Part shown: positions 1 to 8,852 of the stretch, one piece after another
How positions within the stretch are numbered: position 1 is the stretch's first letter
Layout: each line of letters starts with the position of its first letter
Source: JBNKVT01 sp050299335
GTDB lineage: Bacteria; Pseudomonadota; Alphaproteobacteria; Rhodobacterales; Rhodobacteraceae
Length of the DNA stretch: 64,000 bases
Direction of reading: 5' to 3'
Assembly (NCBI GenBank): GCA_050299335.1
Contig: JBNKVT010000019.1
Span: 1-64,000 of the forward strand
Made by a program: the position numbers and the translations under genes
The notes under the pieces: model-generated
What the model saw: the letters and a program-made list of their open reading frames with translations, nothing else
The model's database searches: none
Told to the model about the DNA's origin: nothing

Positions 1-742
1 CGGCCGTCATGCCCGCAATCAGGAAGGAGACCTCGAACCACAGCGCCAGCCCGGCGGTCAGGAAGACGATCCCGATCGCCTCGGCCTGCAGGGGCTCTCC
101 GGCGCTGATCCGCCCGGTCAGGAAGGCGGCGGGAAGCCCGACTGAAGCGCCAAGCAGGATCGCGCCACCGAGTTCGCCTGTAAGGCTGGCCGCCATTTCC
201 GAAGCCCCGCTCGTAGGGCCGACAGCGAGCAGAACGAAGCTGAAGATGATCAGTCCCCAGCCGTCATCGATGGCGACGATGCCGCTCAGCGTGTCGGTGA
301 ACCGCGTTTTCAGCCCCGACTGGCGGATGACGTCGGTCACGGCGGCGGGATCGGTGGCGGTGGCGATGGCGCCGAGGATCATCGCCTGCGCCGGATCGAC
401 CCCGAAGGCGATCAGTCCGAGCGGCACCACCACCATGGTGGCGATGGTGACGGCCAAGGACAGGCTCAGGACCGCATTGCCGATACGGGCGATCACCCGT
501 GTCGACAGCGCGCTGCCGAGCAGGAAGGCGACCATGGTGAGGGCGATGGTCGACAGGACATCGAACCAGCCATAGATCACCTCGGGGATGAGGCCGAACC
601 CTGCCTGGCCGGCGAAGAGACCGATGAGCAAAAGCATGGTGACGCGCGGCAGCCGGGTAATCCGCCCGAAATGATCGGCGGCCTGACCGGCAAGGAACAG
701 CACACCGAGCGAGACGAAGAACAGCGGCAGGTCGCCGGTCAT
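1..742 (-). CDS. Cation:proton antiporter, N-terminal part (cut by window edge)
   Basis: Reading the minus strand from an ATG at 742 gives about 247 residues without a stop up to the window edge, so the C-terminus is missing. The product is a chain of hydrophobic helices, beginning MTGDLPLFFVSLGVLFLAG, with the motifs ATATDPAAVTDVIRQSG and GIVAIDDGWGLIIFS. The paired Asp residues in the second motif are typical of the ion-binding helix of CPA-type Na+/H+ or K+/H+ exchangers of the inner membrane. A GGGGGG purine run lies just before the ATG and supports this start. It follows the HlyD-type gene on the same strand after about 70 bases and may be co-transcribed. Ion specificity cannot be read from the sequence. 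Confidence 0.85.
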   Translation of the reverse strand, partial: MTGDLPLFFVSLGVLFLAGQAADHFGRITRLPRVTMLLLIGLFAGQAGFGLIPEVIYGWFDVLSTIALTMVAFLLGSALSTRVIARIGNAVLSLSLAVTIATMVVVPLGLIAFGVDPAQAMILGAIATATDPAAVTDVIRQSGLKTRFTDTLSGIVAIDDGWGLIIFSFVLLAVGPTSGASEMAASLTGELGGAILLGASVGLPAAFLTGRISAGEPLQAEAIGIVFLTAGLALWFEVSFLIAGMTA

Positions 743-809
743 TTGCTGCCCCCCGACTGGGCGGTTGCGGATTTCGAAGGGGTCAAGGCGCAATCAATAG
801 CCATCAAGA

Positions 810-2042
810 TCAATCCTCGATCACCCGCTGCTCAACCGCCATGCCGTCCTCTAAAGTGTCGGGCGGATAGAGCACCACCCGGTCGCCCTCGGCAAGCCCC
901 GACAGAACCCCCGCGACCCGCCCGTTATCGACGTCGATCCCCACCGCTTGCAGCCGCGCCGTGCGGTCCTCGACCCGGAACACCGCCCAGGCTCCGCCAC
1001 TGCGCAAAAGCGCCGGGGACGGCACCAGCAGCGCGTCCTCGGCCTGCCAGATCACGATCCGCGCCTCGACCGAATAGCCATGCCCCAGCCCGCCCCGCCG
1101 CTCGGGCGGGGTCGAGAGAGCGACTACGACCGTCACCCGCTGCTCTTCCACCCCAAGGGCCGAGACCCTTGTCTCGCCGAAGGGCGAAATGCGCGAGACG
1201 GTCCCGGAAAGCGCCCCCTCGCCGCCCCAGTTCTCGATGATGACCGGATCGCCGGGGCTGACCTTGACCGCGTCCGAGGAGATCAGCTCGACGACAACTT
1301 CGAGGTCCTCGCCGATATCGCCGATTTCGAGGATCGGCGTCCCGGCGGGCAGCGTCGTCTCGTCCTCGCGCAGCACCCGCAGGATGACGCCGCTCGCAGG
1401 CGCGTAGATCGGGATCTCGTCGCCGAGCTGCGCCTCCAGCGCGTCGAGCAACCCCCTGTCGTCAAACCCGATCAGCTGCGCCTGCGCGCTGTGGAGTTCC
1501 GCCTCGCGCTGCTGCACTGCCGCCTCCGCCGTCCCGATCCGCGCCTCCGACGCCCGCGTCGCCCCTCGTGCCCGGTCCAGCGCCGCCTGGCTCACGGTGC
1601 CACTTTCGGCGAGACGCAAGGTGCGTTCCAGGTCCGACCTCGCCAGTTCGGCATCGGCGCGGGCCTCGTCCAGCTGTGCCTGCGACGCCCGCAGCGCCGC
1701 CTTCGCGGCCTCTGCCGCCGCCGTGGCCTGTTCGCGGGTGCGCGCGTCTAGCGCAGTGGGGTTCGCCGGACGCATGCGGGCGACGACAGTGCGACGGTCC
1801 ACCGGGTCGCCGGGATGGACCTCGACCCTGAGCAGCCGGCCGTTGACCGGGGTCGAGACCAGAAAGGCCTCCCGCACCCGCGTCCGCCCCTCTTCGTCGA
1901 TGGTCAGGGTCAGTTCGCCGCGCTCGACCGTGCCGATATCCACCAGGACCGCCCGCGGCCAGAAGGCGAGGCCGAGGCCCGCGCCGACAAGCCCCAGGGC
2001 GGCGACGATCAGCACCGGACGGGAAAGTTTCTTTCGTGCCAT
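810..2042 (-). CDS. HlyD/RND-type periplasmic adaptor of an ABC exporter
   Basis: A 410-residue membrane-fusion protein. An N-terminal anchor helix (about residues 9-30) is followed by a lipoyl-like half, a long Ala/Glu/Arg-rich coiled-coil hairpin (about 95-190, many EAR and AEA steps), the second lipoyl half with the sequence IPIYAPASGVILRVLRED, and beta-barrel domains. Such adaptors link an inner-membrane pump to an outer-membrane duct. It lies 3 bases downstream of the FtsX-type permease and so forms the third gene of an ATPase-permease-adaptor operon; the adaptor is last here, whereas MacA is usually encoded first. The substrate is unknown. No outer-membrane factor is encoded nearby. Confidence 0.88.
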   Translation of the reverse strand: MARKKLSRPVLIVAALGLVGAGLGLAFWPRAVLVDIGTVERGELTLTIDEEGRTRVREAFLVSTPVNGRLLRVEVHPGDPVDRRTVVARMRPANPTALDARTREQATAAAEAAKAALRASQAQLDEARADAELARSDLERTLRLAESGTVSQAALDRARGATRASEARIGTAEAAVQQREAELHSAQAQLIGFDDRGLLDALEAQLGDEIPIYAPASGVILRVLREDETTLPAGTPILEIGDIGEDLEVVVELISSDAVKVSPGDPVIIENWGGEGALSGTVSRISPFGETRVSALGVEEQRVTVVVALSTPPERRGGLGHGYSVEARIVIWQAEDALLVPSPALLRSGGAWAVFRVEDRTARLQAVGIDVDNGRVAGVLSGLAEGDRVVLYPPDTLEDGMAVEQRVIED

Positions 2043-2045
2043 GGT

Positions 2046-4409
2046 CTAATCCCTCGACTTCAATACTTCTATCAGGTCGGTCCGGTCCAGATCGCGTTTC
2101 ACCATAAGTCCCGACACCATTGCGGCTCCCAGCACGAAAGCGGCGGCGAACCCGTGGCTGAACGGGTCGAAGACCGAGGGGATCTGGTAGAGCTCCGACG
2201 AAAACCCCTTGGCGATGGCGATGGCAAAGCCCTGCCCGGCGAGCGAGCCCACGGGCAGCGCGACCAGCGTGATTACCGCCAGTTCGCCCAGCAGCACGAA
2301 GGCCGCCTCGCCCTTGGAGAACCCGATCACCCGGAGCGAGGCGAGGTCGCGGGCCTTCTCGGCATAGGCGATGCGGGCGGCGTTGTAGACGATGCCGAAA
2401 GTGATGATGAAAGCCACGACGCCCATGATGTATCGCGCCGACCCTGCTCCCTGATCCATCAGCTTCTGCAGCGAGTCCCGCGCGTTCTCCGATACGCTGA
2501 CTGCGGCGACCACCGGCATGTCCTTGAGGGCGGCATAGATCTCGTCCGCCCGTGCCGCATCGACCCGCAGATGCGCGCCCGAGATGCGCCCCGGCTCGTC
2601 CATCTCGCGATTGAGCGCCTCCAGCCGCATATAGGCCGGCGCGCCGATCAGGGTTTGCGCCACCCGGGTCACCGGGATTTCCAGCACCGGGCGCCGGCCC
2701 TCGCGGACCTCGACCGTCACCGTCTGGCCGGGGGAGACCTCAAGGATCTCGGCCAGCGCCGCGCCCAGCACCAGCCCTTCGGCGGGCAGGGGGATCGGCG
2801 CGAGACGGGCGTCGATGGCGCGGGTCATCTCGGGCTCTGCGATCATGCCGGAGACGCCGCCGCGATAGGACCTGAGCCCGTTGCGCAGAACGGCAGAGAC
2901 CTCGCGCACCGGCTCGACAGCGATGACGCCTTCCATCCGGCCCAGTTCCAGCGCGGCCTTGGTGCCGAGGGGCCGGTTGAAATAGACCGTGGCGTCCGAG
3001 CGGTCGATCACGGTGAAGCTGGTGTCCATCATCTTGTCGAAGGCCCCGTAGATCGTGGTCATCCCCGAGGCCAGCGCCATGCCCCCGGCGACCCCTGCGA
3101 CCAAGGCCGCCACCCGCCAGGGCGACCGCGCCACACTGCGCAGCACCATCCGCGTCGGCTGATCCAGCATCCGCCCGATGGCGCCTTTCAGCGACACCGT
3201 TCGCGAGTAATCCGCCGGAGCCGGCGGGCGCATCGCTTCGGCGGGGGTCAGCGCGAAGATGCGGCGCAGCACGAAGAGGCTGCCTGCAGAGGACGCCGCC
3301 ACGCTGGCCGCGACGCCGATGACAAAGGCCGCCGGGTCTGGCCTGAAAACCAGGAAAGGGAAGTTGTAGAACACCGTGTATAGCGGCGCCATCGCCCTTC
3401 CCGCCAACACGCCGAGGACGCAGCCAAGCGCCGCTCCCGCGACCGCGATCACGATCACCATCTTGAAATAATGGCCACCAACCTCGCGGCCCGTGTAGCC
3501 GAAGGCCTTCAACAGCCCGATTTCCTCGCGTTCGGCCTGCACCATGCGGTTGACGACGATATAAAGCAGGAACGCCGCCACCGCGAGGAACAGCGGCGGC
3601 ACCGCATGCGCCATCGAGGCGAGGCCGCTGATTTCCTCGTCCACGTAACGCTCGGACACGAGGTCGCTGCGGCCATAGGCGCCGGTGCCGCCCCAGCGGT
3701 CCATTATGGCATCGACCGCGTCGATCACCGCCGGTTCCGAGGCATGCCGGTCAAGCGCGATCAGCGCCTCGTTGAACGCGCCCTCCATGTCATAGGCCGA
3801 CGCCAGGGCGGCACGGCGCATCCAGATCGCGCCATAACGCGCCGGGTCCGGCACCATCTCGCCCGGGGCGGCGGCGAACAGCAGGTCCGGCGCCTGTGCG
3901 AGGCCGACGATCGTCAGCGTCCTTCGCTGCCCGTTCATCGTCACCGCCATCCGGGAACCGGGCGCATAGCCATGCGCAGCGGCAAACCCGCTCAGCAGCA
4001 CCGCCTCGTCGCGCTGGCCCGGCTCGGGCAGGCGGCCGTCCATCATGTAGACGAGGTTGAAGCTCTGCGCGCCCTGATCCGGCAGCGAGGTCACCCGAGC
4101 CTGGATCGGCTCCGCCTCGCCCTCAATGTCGATCAGCGCCCCACCCGTAACCTGCCCCGCCACAAGCGCCACGCCGTCGATGGCGGCCAGCCTATCCAGC
4201 ACCGTGTTCGGCACCCGCGTCGCCGGAGCGAAGACATCGGCCAGCCGGTTGCGCTCGTAATAGGCCCGGCGGGTTTCGGTCAGCGAGGCGACGAGACCCG
4301 ACATCATCACCTGCAGCATCACGCCGACCGCGATGACCAGCGCAATGGCAATCGCCTGTCCCCTGATCCGCCTGAGGTCGCGGAGAAGCTTGCGGTCGAG
4401 CGGGCTCAC
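2046..4409 (-). CDS. ABC exporter permease, double FtsX domain
   Basis: A 787-residue permease with an N-terminal helix (about 17-38), a large periplasmic region, three helices near 265-385, a second periplasmic region and three C-terminal helices (about 665-775). The repeated topology and motifs such as EREEIGLLKAFGYTGREVGG and ARDLASLRVIGFSKGEAAF match two FtsX-like domains in one chain. The family includes MacB/DevC-like and lipoprotein or peptide exporters of the inner membrane. The start overlaps the stop of the upstream ATPase by 4 bases and the adaptor begins 3 bases after its stop, so the three genes are probably translationally coupled. Substrate unknown. Confidence 0.88.
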   Translation of the reverse strand: MSPLDRKLLRDLRRIRGQAIAIALVIAVGVMLQVMMSGLVASLTETRRAYYERNRLADVFAPATRVPNTVLDRLAAIDGVALVAGQVTGGALIDIEGEAEPIQARVTSLPDQGAQSFNLVYMMDGRLPEPGQRDEAVLLSGFAAAHGYAPGSRMAVTMNGQRRTLTIVGLAQAPDLLFAAAPGEMVPDPARYGAIWMRRAALASAYDMEGAFNEALIALDRHASEPAVIDAVDAIMDRWGGTGAYGRSDLVSERYVDEEISGLASMAHAVPPLFLAVAAFLLYIVVNRMVQAEREEIGLLKAFGYTGREVGGHYFKMVIVIAVAGAALGCVLGVLAGRAMAPLYTVFYNFPFLVFRPDPAAFVIGVAASVAASSAGSLFVLRRIFALTPAEAMRPPAPADYSRTVSLKGAIGRMLDQPTRMVLRSVARSPWRVAALVAGVAGGMALASGMTTIYGAFDKMMDTSFTVIDRSDATVYFNRPLGTKAALELGRMEGVIAVEPVREVSAVLRNGLRSYRGGVSGMIAEPEMTRAIDARLAPIPLPAEGLVLGAALAEILEVSPGQTVTVEVREGRRPVLEIPVTRVAQTLIGAPAYMRLEALNREMDEPGRISGAHLRVDAARADEIYAALKDMPVVAAVSVSENARDSLQKLMDQGAGSARYIMGVVAFIITFGIVYNAARIAYAEKARDLASLRVIGFSKGEAAFVLLGELAVITLVALPVGSLAGQGFAIAIAKGFSSELYQIPSVFDPFSHGFAAAFVLGAAMVSGLMVKRDLDRTDLIEVLKSRD

Positions 4410-5143
4410 CAGTGGATCTCCGCCGGGGCCAGACGGGTCTCGTTGACCTCGACCTCACGGATCCGTCCGTCAGCCAGCCGGACCACCCGATGCGCCATGT
4501 CCGCTATGCTGGCGGCATGGGTTACCATCAACACCGTCGCGCCCAGCCGCGCATTGACCTCGTTCAGCACCTCCAGCACCGCCCGCCCCGTGCTGCTGTC
4601 GAGCGCCCCTGTCGGTTCGTCGCAGAAAAGCACGTCCGGCTGCTTGGCGACAGCTCGCGCAATGGCCACCCGCTGCTGCTCGCCACCCGAGAGTTGCGAG
4701 GGGAAGTGATCCATCCGCGCCCTCAGCCCGACCAGATCGAGCGCTTCTTCTGGCGCCATCGGATTGTCGGCAATCTCGGTGACCAGCTCGACATTCTCGC
4801 GGGCGGTCAGGCTCGGCATCAGGTTGTAGAACTGAAAGACGAAACCGACATGATCGCGCCGGAACCGGGTCAGGGCGGCATCCGACAGCGCCGTCAACTC
4901 GATATCCCGGAACCGCACCGTGCCTTCCGTCGGCCGGTCGAGCCCGCCAAGGATGTTCAGCAGCGTCGACTTGCCACTGCCCGAGGCCCCGAGCATGACC
5001 ACGATTTCGCCCGAAGGAAAATCGAGATCGACCCCCCTGAGCGCCTGCACCGCCGCCCTGCCCTCGCCATAAGTCCGGGTCAGACCGCGCACCTCGAAAG
5101 CATGCGGTTCACCACCATCCGTATTGAGACTGCCTGACTTCAT
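4406..5143 (-). CDS. ABC exporter ATP-binding protein (MacB/LolD type)
   Basis: A 245-residue nucleotide-binding subunit with Walker A LGASGSGKSTLLNILGG, signature LSGGEQQRVAIARAVA and Walker B LFCDEPTGALDS, characteristic of the MacB/LolD class that works with FtsX-type permeases. I place the start at the ATG at 5143 (MKSGSLNTDGG), preceded by an AAGGGG stretch. The open frame extends to 5281, but the extra residues are Arg-rich and match nothing in the family. First gene of the ATPase-permease-adaptor operon; the 243 bp upstream separate it from a divergent binding-protein gene. Confidence 0.88.
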   Translation of the reverse strand: MKSGSLNTDGGEPHAFEVRGLTRTYGEGRAAVQALRGVDLDFPSGEIVVMLGASGSGKSTLLNILGGLDRPTEGTVRFRDIELTALSDAALTRFRRDHVGFVFQFYNLMPSLTARENVELVTEIADNPMAPEEALDLVGLRARMDHFPSQLSGGEQQRVAIARAVAKQPDVLFCDEPTGALDSSTGRAVLEVLNEVNARLGATVLMVTHAASIADMAHRVVRLADGRIREVEVNETRLAPAEIHW

Positions 5144-5219
5144 GCGAACAGGCCCCTTATCCCGGTCTCGCCGTCCCCGGCAGGTGCGTGCCGCGTCCTG
5201 CGGCAGCCTGCGTCGGACC

Positions 5220-5297
5220 GTGATCCTGCTCATGAAACCAGAAACGCACGTCCAGCGCCATGCGGTTAACCGCCGCCGCACTCGGAAACAGGATCAC
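5220..5297. repeat. 9-bp inverted repeat between divergent operons
   Basis: GTGATCCTG at 5220-5228 is matched by its exact reverse complement CAGGATCAC at 5289-5297. The arms are 60 bases apart in the only intergenic space between the ABC exporter and the first binding-protein module. They could be operator half-sites or chance; nothing else supports a function. Confidence 0.3.
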
Positions 5298-5386
5298 GTG
5301 CCGCGCAAGCGCAACCGCTGTTGTTAATTCAGACTTTACGGATAGCTGCCAGATTGCCCCATAACGCATTCGCAGAAGGAAGAATA

Positions 5387-6154
5387 ATGTCCAGCCGACT
5401 TTCCAGATTGGCGGCGGTTGCCTGCCTGTTCTTTCCCGTCGCCGCCGCCGCCGATCGCATCGAGTTGCGGTCCAACGAATGGTGCCCCTTCGTCTGCGAT
5501 CCCGCAGGCGGCCATCCGGGATACATGGTCGAGATTGCCCGCGAAGCCCTGGCCCTGCATGGCCATGAGGTGAATTTCGAGCTTCTGACCTGGCAGCGGG
5601 CGCTCGACTATGGCGAAAGCGGGCGTATCGACGGCGTCGTCGGGACCGATGAATACGAGGCACCGGACTTCGTCTTCGGCGATCCGATTGCAATCTATCA
5701 GGAGGCGGCGGCCTTCCGGACCGGGGAGGCGGTGGAGTATGCCGATCTTGCTTCCCGGGACGATCTGCGGCTCGGGGCGAGTGCCGCCTATGACTATTCC
5801 GAGGAAGTCTCTGATTTCATGGAGCGGTTCGATGGCGACACTTCCCATGTGCAGATGCTGTCCGGCGAATCCGCCTTGCCGCAGAACCTCATGAAACTCG
5901 CGGCCTCCCGGGTCGATTTCGTTCCCGAAGAACGCTCGGTCCTCAGCTACACCATCGACCAGCTCGGCCTGGAGGACCGTTTCGAGGTGACGCTCGATCC
6001 CGATATCTACCCGGTCTATGTGGCGTTTTCTCCGGCCCTGCAGAGCTCGCAACGCTATGCCGAACAATTATCCGACGGTTACAGGCAATTGCAGGCCTCG
6101 GGGCGGGTGGCCGAAATTCTGGCGAGTTACGGATTGGAAGAGTTAACGGACTGA
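5387..6154 (+). CDS. Periplasmic solute-binding protein, family 3, paired with GGDEF-EAL sensor
   Basis: A 255-residue exported protein. The ATG at 5387 follows an AGAAGGAA ribosome site and opens a clear signal peptide (MSSRLSRLAAVACLFF, cleavage near AAAA-D). The mature part has the SBP_bac_3 layout: ELRSNEWCPFVCDP at the first strand, GYMVEIAREAL, then the mid-domain crossover DDLRLGASAAYDYSEEV. Cys pair W-C-P-F-V-C may form a disulfide. Family 3 members bind amino acids, polyamines or similar small solutes in the periplasm. No permease or ATPase gene is adjacent; instead the stop lies 7 bases before a membrane GGDEF-EAL gene, so I infer a sensory co-receptor rather than a transport role. 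Confidence 0.82.
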   Translation: MSSRLSRLAAVACLFFPVAAAADRIELRSNEWCPFVCDPAGGHPGYMVEIAREALALHGHEVNFELLTWQRALDYGESGRIDGVVGTDEYEAPDFVFGDPIAIYQEAAAFRTGEAVEYADLASRDDLRLGASAAYDYSEEVSDFMERFDGDTSHVQMLSGESALPQNLMKLAASRVDFVPEERSVLSYTIDQLGLEDRFEVTLDPDIYPVYVAFSPALQSSQRYAEQLSDGYRQLQASGRVAEILASYGLEELTD

Positions 6155-6161
6155 CCGTATC

Positions 6162-8534
6162 GTGATCCAGCCCTGGCGCACATCCTTCCGGGTCCGGTTG
6201 CTGATCGGACTCATGTTGCCTGTGATCCTGATCAAGGCCGCCGGTCTCTGGGTCGAGATCGGTGACTTGCGCGTGCGCTACCTGCAAAGCCTGTCCAGCG
6301 AGGTCGAGAATACCGCCGATCTCGTCGCCGCCTCGTTACCGCTTCCGCTGTGGAATTTCGACCTCTCGCAGGTCCGGTCGCTTCTCGACGGCATGCTGGT
6401 GCGCGGCACGATCGGCGAGGCCTGGATCGACGATCCCGAAGGCGCGCCGATCACGCATTCGCAAGCCGAGGGTTTTCAGCCCAGGCAGACCGATCTCTTC
6501 TACAACGTGCCGCTGGTCTACACTCTTGCCGGGGGCGACGAAACTCTGGGGATCCTGCAGGTTCGCTATTCGATCGACCGGGTCGAGGTGGCAATGGCCG
6601 ATGCCATGTCCCGGGCCGCCATTTCCGGCCTGACGATCCTGGCCCTGATCGCCGCGACCGTCTTTCTGGTCCTCGTTCGGGTCTCAGGTCCGCTTTCGGC
6701 AATCGCCAGGATCATTCCCCGGATCGGGCAGGCGGATTTTTCCGGAACCATCCCCGGGCTCGCCCGTGTCGACGAGCTTGGCCTTGTCGCCCGCGCCCTT
6801 GAGGATCTGCGCGTCCGGACGGCAGAAATCGAACGGCTCCGCGCCCTCAAGCAAGAGCTCGAGGGGCAGGAACGGTGGCGGATTCAGCGTGCGCTGGAAT
6901 CGACCCGGGATGCGGTCGCGATCCTGAACGAAGAGGGGAAGCTGGTCTTTTCCAATCTCAAGGCCCGGCAACTCATGGCCATCGGAGAAAACTCCGATCA
7001 ACTGACCTTTGAGACCTGGCTGCCTCCTGACGAGGCCCGAAGCATTCTGTCCGGAATTTCCCGACGGACTTCGCTGTCGCTCCGGGCCGTGACGCAGGGT
7101 GAAAGCGGGGCCGAACACCATCTCCTGATCCGGGTCGGGCCAATCGAGGGCGAAAACGGCGAGGCGCTCGGGGTCATGGTCGTCGCCACCGACCGGACCG
7201 CGGCGGCTCAGGAAGCGCAGCGGGCCCACTATCTGGCCGAACACGATCCGCTGACCGGCCTTGGCAACCGCTGGAAACTGGAGAGCACGCTCCGGGCATG
7301 GCACGAAGACGGCGACCGTATCGCAATCCTGCTGATCGACCTCGACGAGTTCAAGACCATCAACGATACGCTCGGCCATCCGATGGGCGATGCGTTGTTG
7401 CAGCATGTTGCCCGGATCATCGGCGAGCTGACCCATCCCGAAGATATCGCCACGCGCCTCGGCGGAGACGAATTCGCGATCCTCTCGCGGCGGCCGAATG
7501 GAGACAGGGAACTGATCCGGTTCTCCGATTTCCTTCTGGCCCGTTTCGAACATCCCGCGGTCATCGATCAACTTGTGCTGCACACCGGCGCCAGCATGGG
7601 GCTTGCCGTCGTCGAGAACAGCGATCTCGATCCGACCGAGGGGCTGCGGATGGCGGATCTGGCGCTCTATCAGGCGAAGGGATTGGGACGTGGCCGGCTG
7701 GCGCTGTTTGAACAGGATCTCGAAGAACGCGTGCAGCGCAGAAGCCTGATAAACCGCGAGCTGCGCAAGGCCGTCGACGCGGGCGATCTCTATCTCGTCT
7801 ACCAGCTCCAGACCGATATGCGGACCCGCCAGGCAGTCGGGGTCGAATCGCTGGCCCGGTGGCAACACAAAACGCTCGGTCAGATTTCACCCAGCGAATT
7901 CATCGGTGTGGCCGAAGAGGTCGGACTGATCGAGGCGGTGACGCGGGTGCTGCTGCTGGAAGCCTGCCGGACAGCCATGCGCTGGAGCAAACTGGGCTTT
8001 ACGGGCCGGATCTCGGTCAACCTGTCACCGAAGCTCTTTGGCAACGGCGTGCCTGAACTCGTTCAGGATTGCCTGTTCGAGACCGGGTGCGGGGCGGAAC
8101 TGATCGAGGCGGAAATCACGGAATCCGTGGTGCTGGCAAAGGGCGCCAGCGCCCGAGCCGAGATCGAGCAACTGCGTCGCATGGGCATTTCGATAGCCCT
8201 CGACGATTTCGGGATCGGTTATTCGTCACTGAGCTATCTGCAAAAATATCCTCTCGACAAGCTCAAGATCGACCGCAGCTTCATCTGTCAGATTCATCGG
8301 AATGCCGAAACCCGCGCCATCATCCGGACCATCACCGATCTGGGGCATGTCCTTGGCATGACTGTCATCGCCGAGGGGATCGAATCCCGAGAGCAGCTCG
8401 CAGTGGTCGCGGAATGCGGCGTCGACCTCGTTCAGGGCTTTGTCGATGGGCAGCCGGACACGGTTGACATGATCGAACCGCAGCTGAATCTGAACGGATG
8501 GCCAACCAGTGAGGGGCAATCCCTCTCGTCCTGA
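6162..8534 (+). CDS. Membrane sensor with HAMP, PAS-like, GGDEF and EAL domains
   Basis: A 790-residue dual c-di-GMP enzyme with a GTG start at 6162, 7 bases after the binding-protein stop. Order: TM1 (about 10-30), periplasmic loop (about 31-150) with LPLWNFDLSQVRSLLDGM, TM2 (152-173), HAMP-like linker (175-230), a PAS-like stretch (240-345), GGDEF domain with intact GGDEF at 434-438, and EAL domain. The EAL signature reads ESL (562-564), a conservative change, while N620, E651, D681-D682, K702 and E738 of the EAL active site look present. Both cyclase and phosphodiesterase activity are therefore possible. The usual RxxD inhibitory site before GGDEF is not evident (HPED instead). Likely partner: the binding protein just upstream. 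Confidence 0.9.
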   Translation: MIQPWRTSFRVRLLIGLMLPVILIKAAGLWVEIGDLRVRYLQSLSSEVENTADLVAASLPLPLWNFDLSQVRSLLDGMLVRGTIGEAWIDDPEGAPITHSQAEGFQPRQTDLFYNVPLVYTLAGGDETLGILQVRYSIDRVEVAMADAMSRAAISGLTILALIAATVFLVLVRVSGPLSAIARIIPRIGQADFSGTIPGLARVDELGLVARALEDLRVRTAEIERLRALKQELEGQERWRIQRALESTRDAVAILNEEGKLVFSNLKARQLMAIGENSDQLTFETWLPPDEARSILSGISRRTSLSLRAVTQGESGAEHHLLIRVGPIEGENGEALGVMVVATDRTAAAQEAQRAHYLAEHDPLTGLGNRWKLESTLRAWHEDGDRIAILLIDLDEFKTINDTLGHPMGDALLQHVARIIGELTHPEDIATRLGGDEFAILSRRPNGDRELIRFSDFLLARFEHPAVIDQLVLHTGASMGLAVVENSDLDPTEGLRMADLALYQAKGLGRGRLALFEQDLEERVQRRSLINRELRKAVDAGDLYLVYQLQTDMRTRQAVGVESLARWQHKTLGQISPSEFIGVAEEVGLIEAVTRVLLLEACRTAMRWSKLGFTGRISVNLSPKLFGNGVPELVQDCLFETGCGAELIEAEITESVVLAKGASARAEIEQLRRMGISIALDDFGIGYSSLSYLQKYPLDKLKIDRSFICQIHRNAETRAIIRTITDLGHVLGMTVIAEGIESREQLAVVAECGVDLVQGFVDGQPDTVDMIEPQLNLNGWPTSEGQSLSS

Positions 8535-8852
8535 AGCTGAACCCGATATAACCCCCGGAAACGAACACTGCGGATTGCGGCCGGGATTCCCGGGCAATCA
8601 CATGGTTGCGCCACCGCAGCCAGATCTCGGAGCCGACCGGCGACCGCATGCCGTTATCCCGGTGTTTCCGCGCCTGGTCGCCGAAGGGCGCGATGTCGTC
8701 GAATGGGTCCTTTCCGGCATTGTCGCATGCCGGATATCCGCCCTGATATCTCAGATGACGGACAGGTCAGCGCAATCTCGGGCAGCACATTTACGATTGT
8801 TAAATGTCGAGCCGTTATGACTTGGGCCTGTATCAGCTTTCGGAGAAGTAGA
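8535..8852. other. Intergenic leader of the second sensory module
   Basis: These 318 bases hold no convincing gene. They carry a perfect inverted repeat (8787-8807) and, at the end, the CGGAGAAG ribosome site of the next gene. An open frame from 8703 runs into that gene but adds 50 residues ahead of its signal peptide, so it is not used. Confidence 0.5.
8787..8807. promoter_or_regulatory. Inverted repeat, possible operator
   Basis: ACATTTA (8787-8793) and TAAATGT (8801-8807) are exact reverse complements around a 7-base centre, 46 bases before the start of the second binding-protein gene. Its AT-richness stands out from the flanks. Position and symmetry suit a dimeric regulator; no family can be named. 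Confidence 0.4.
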
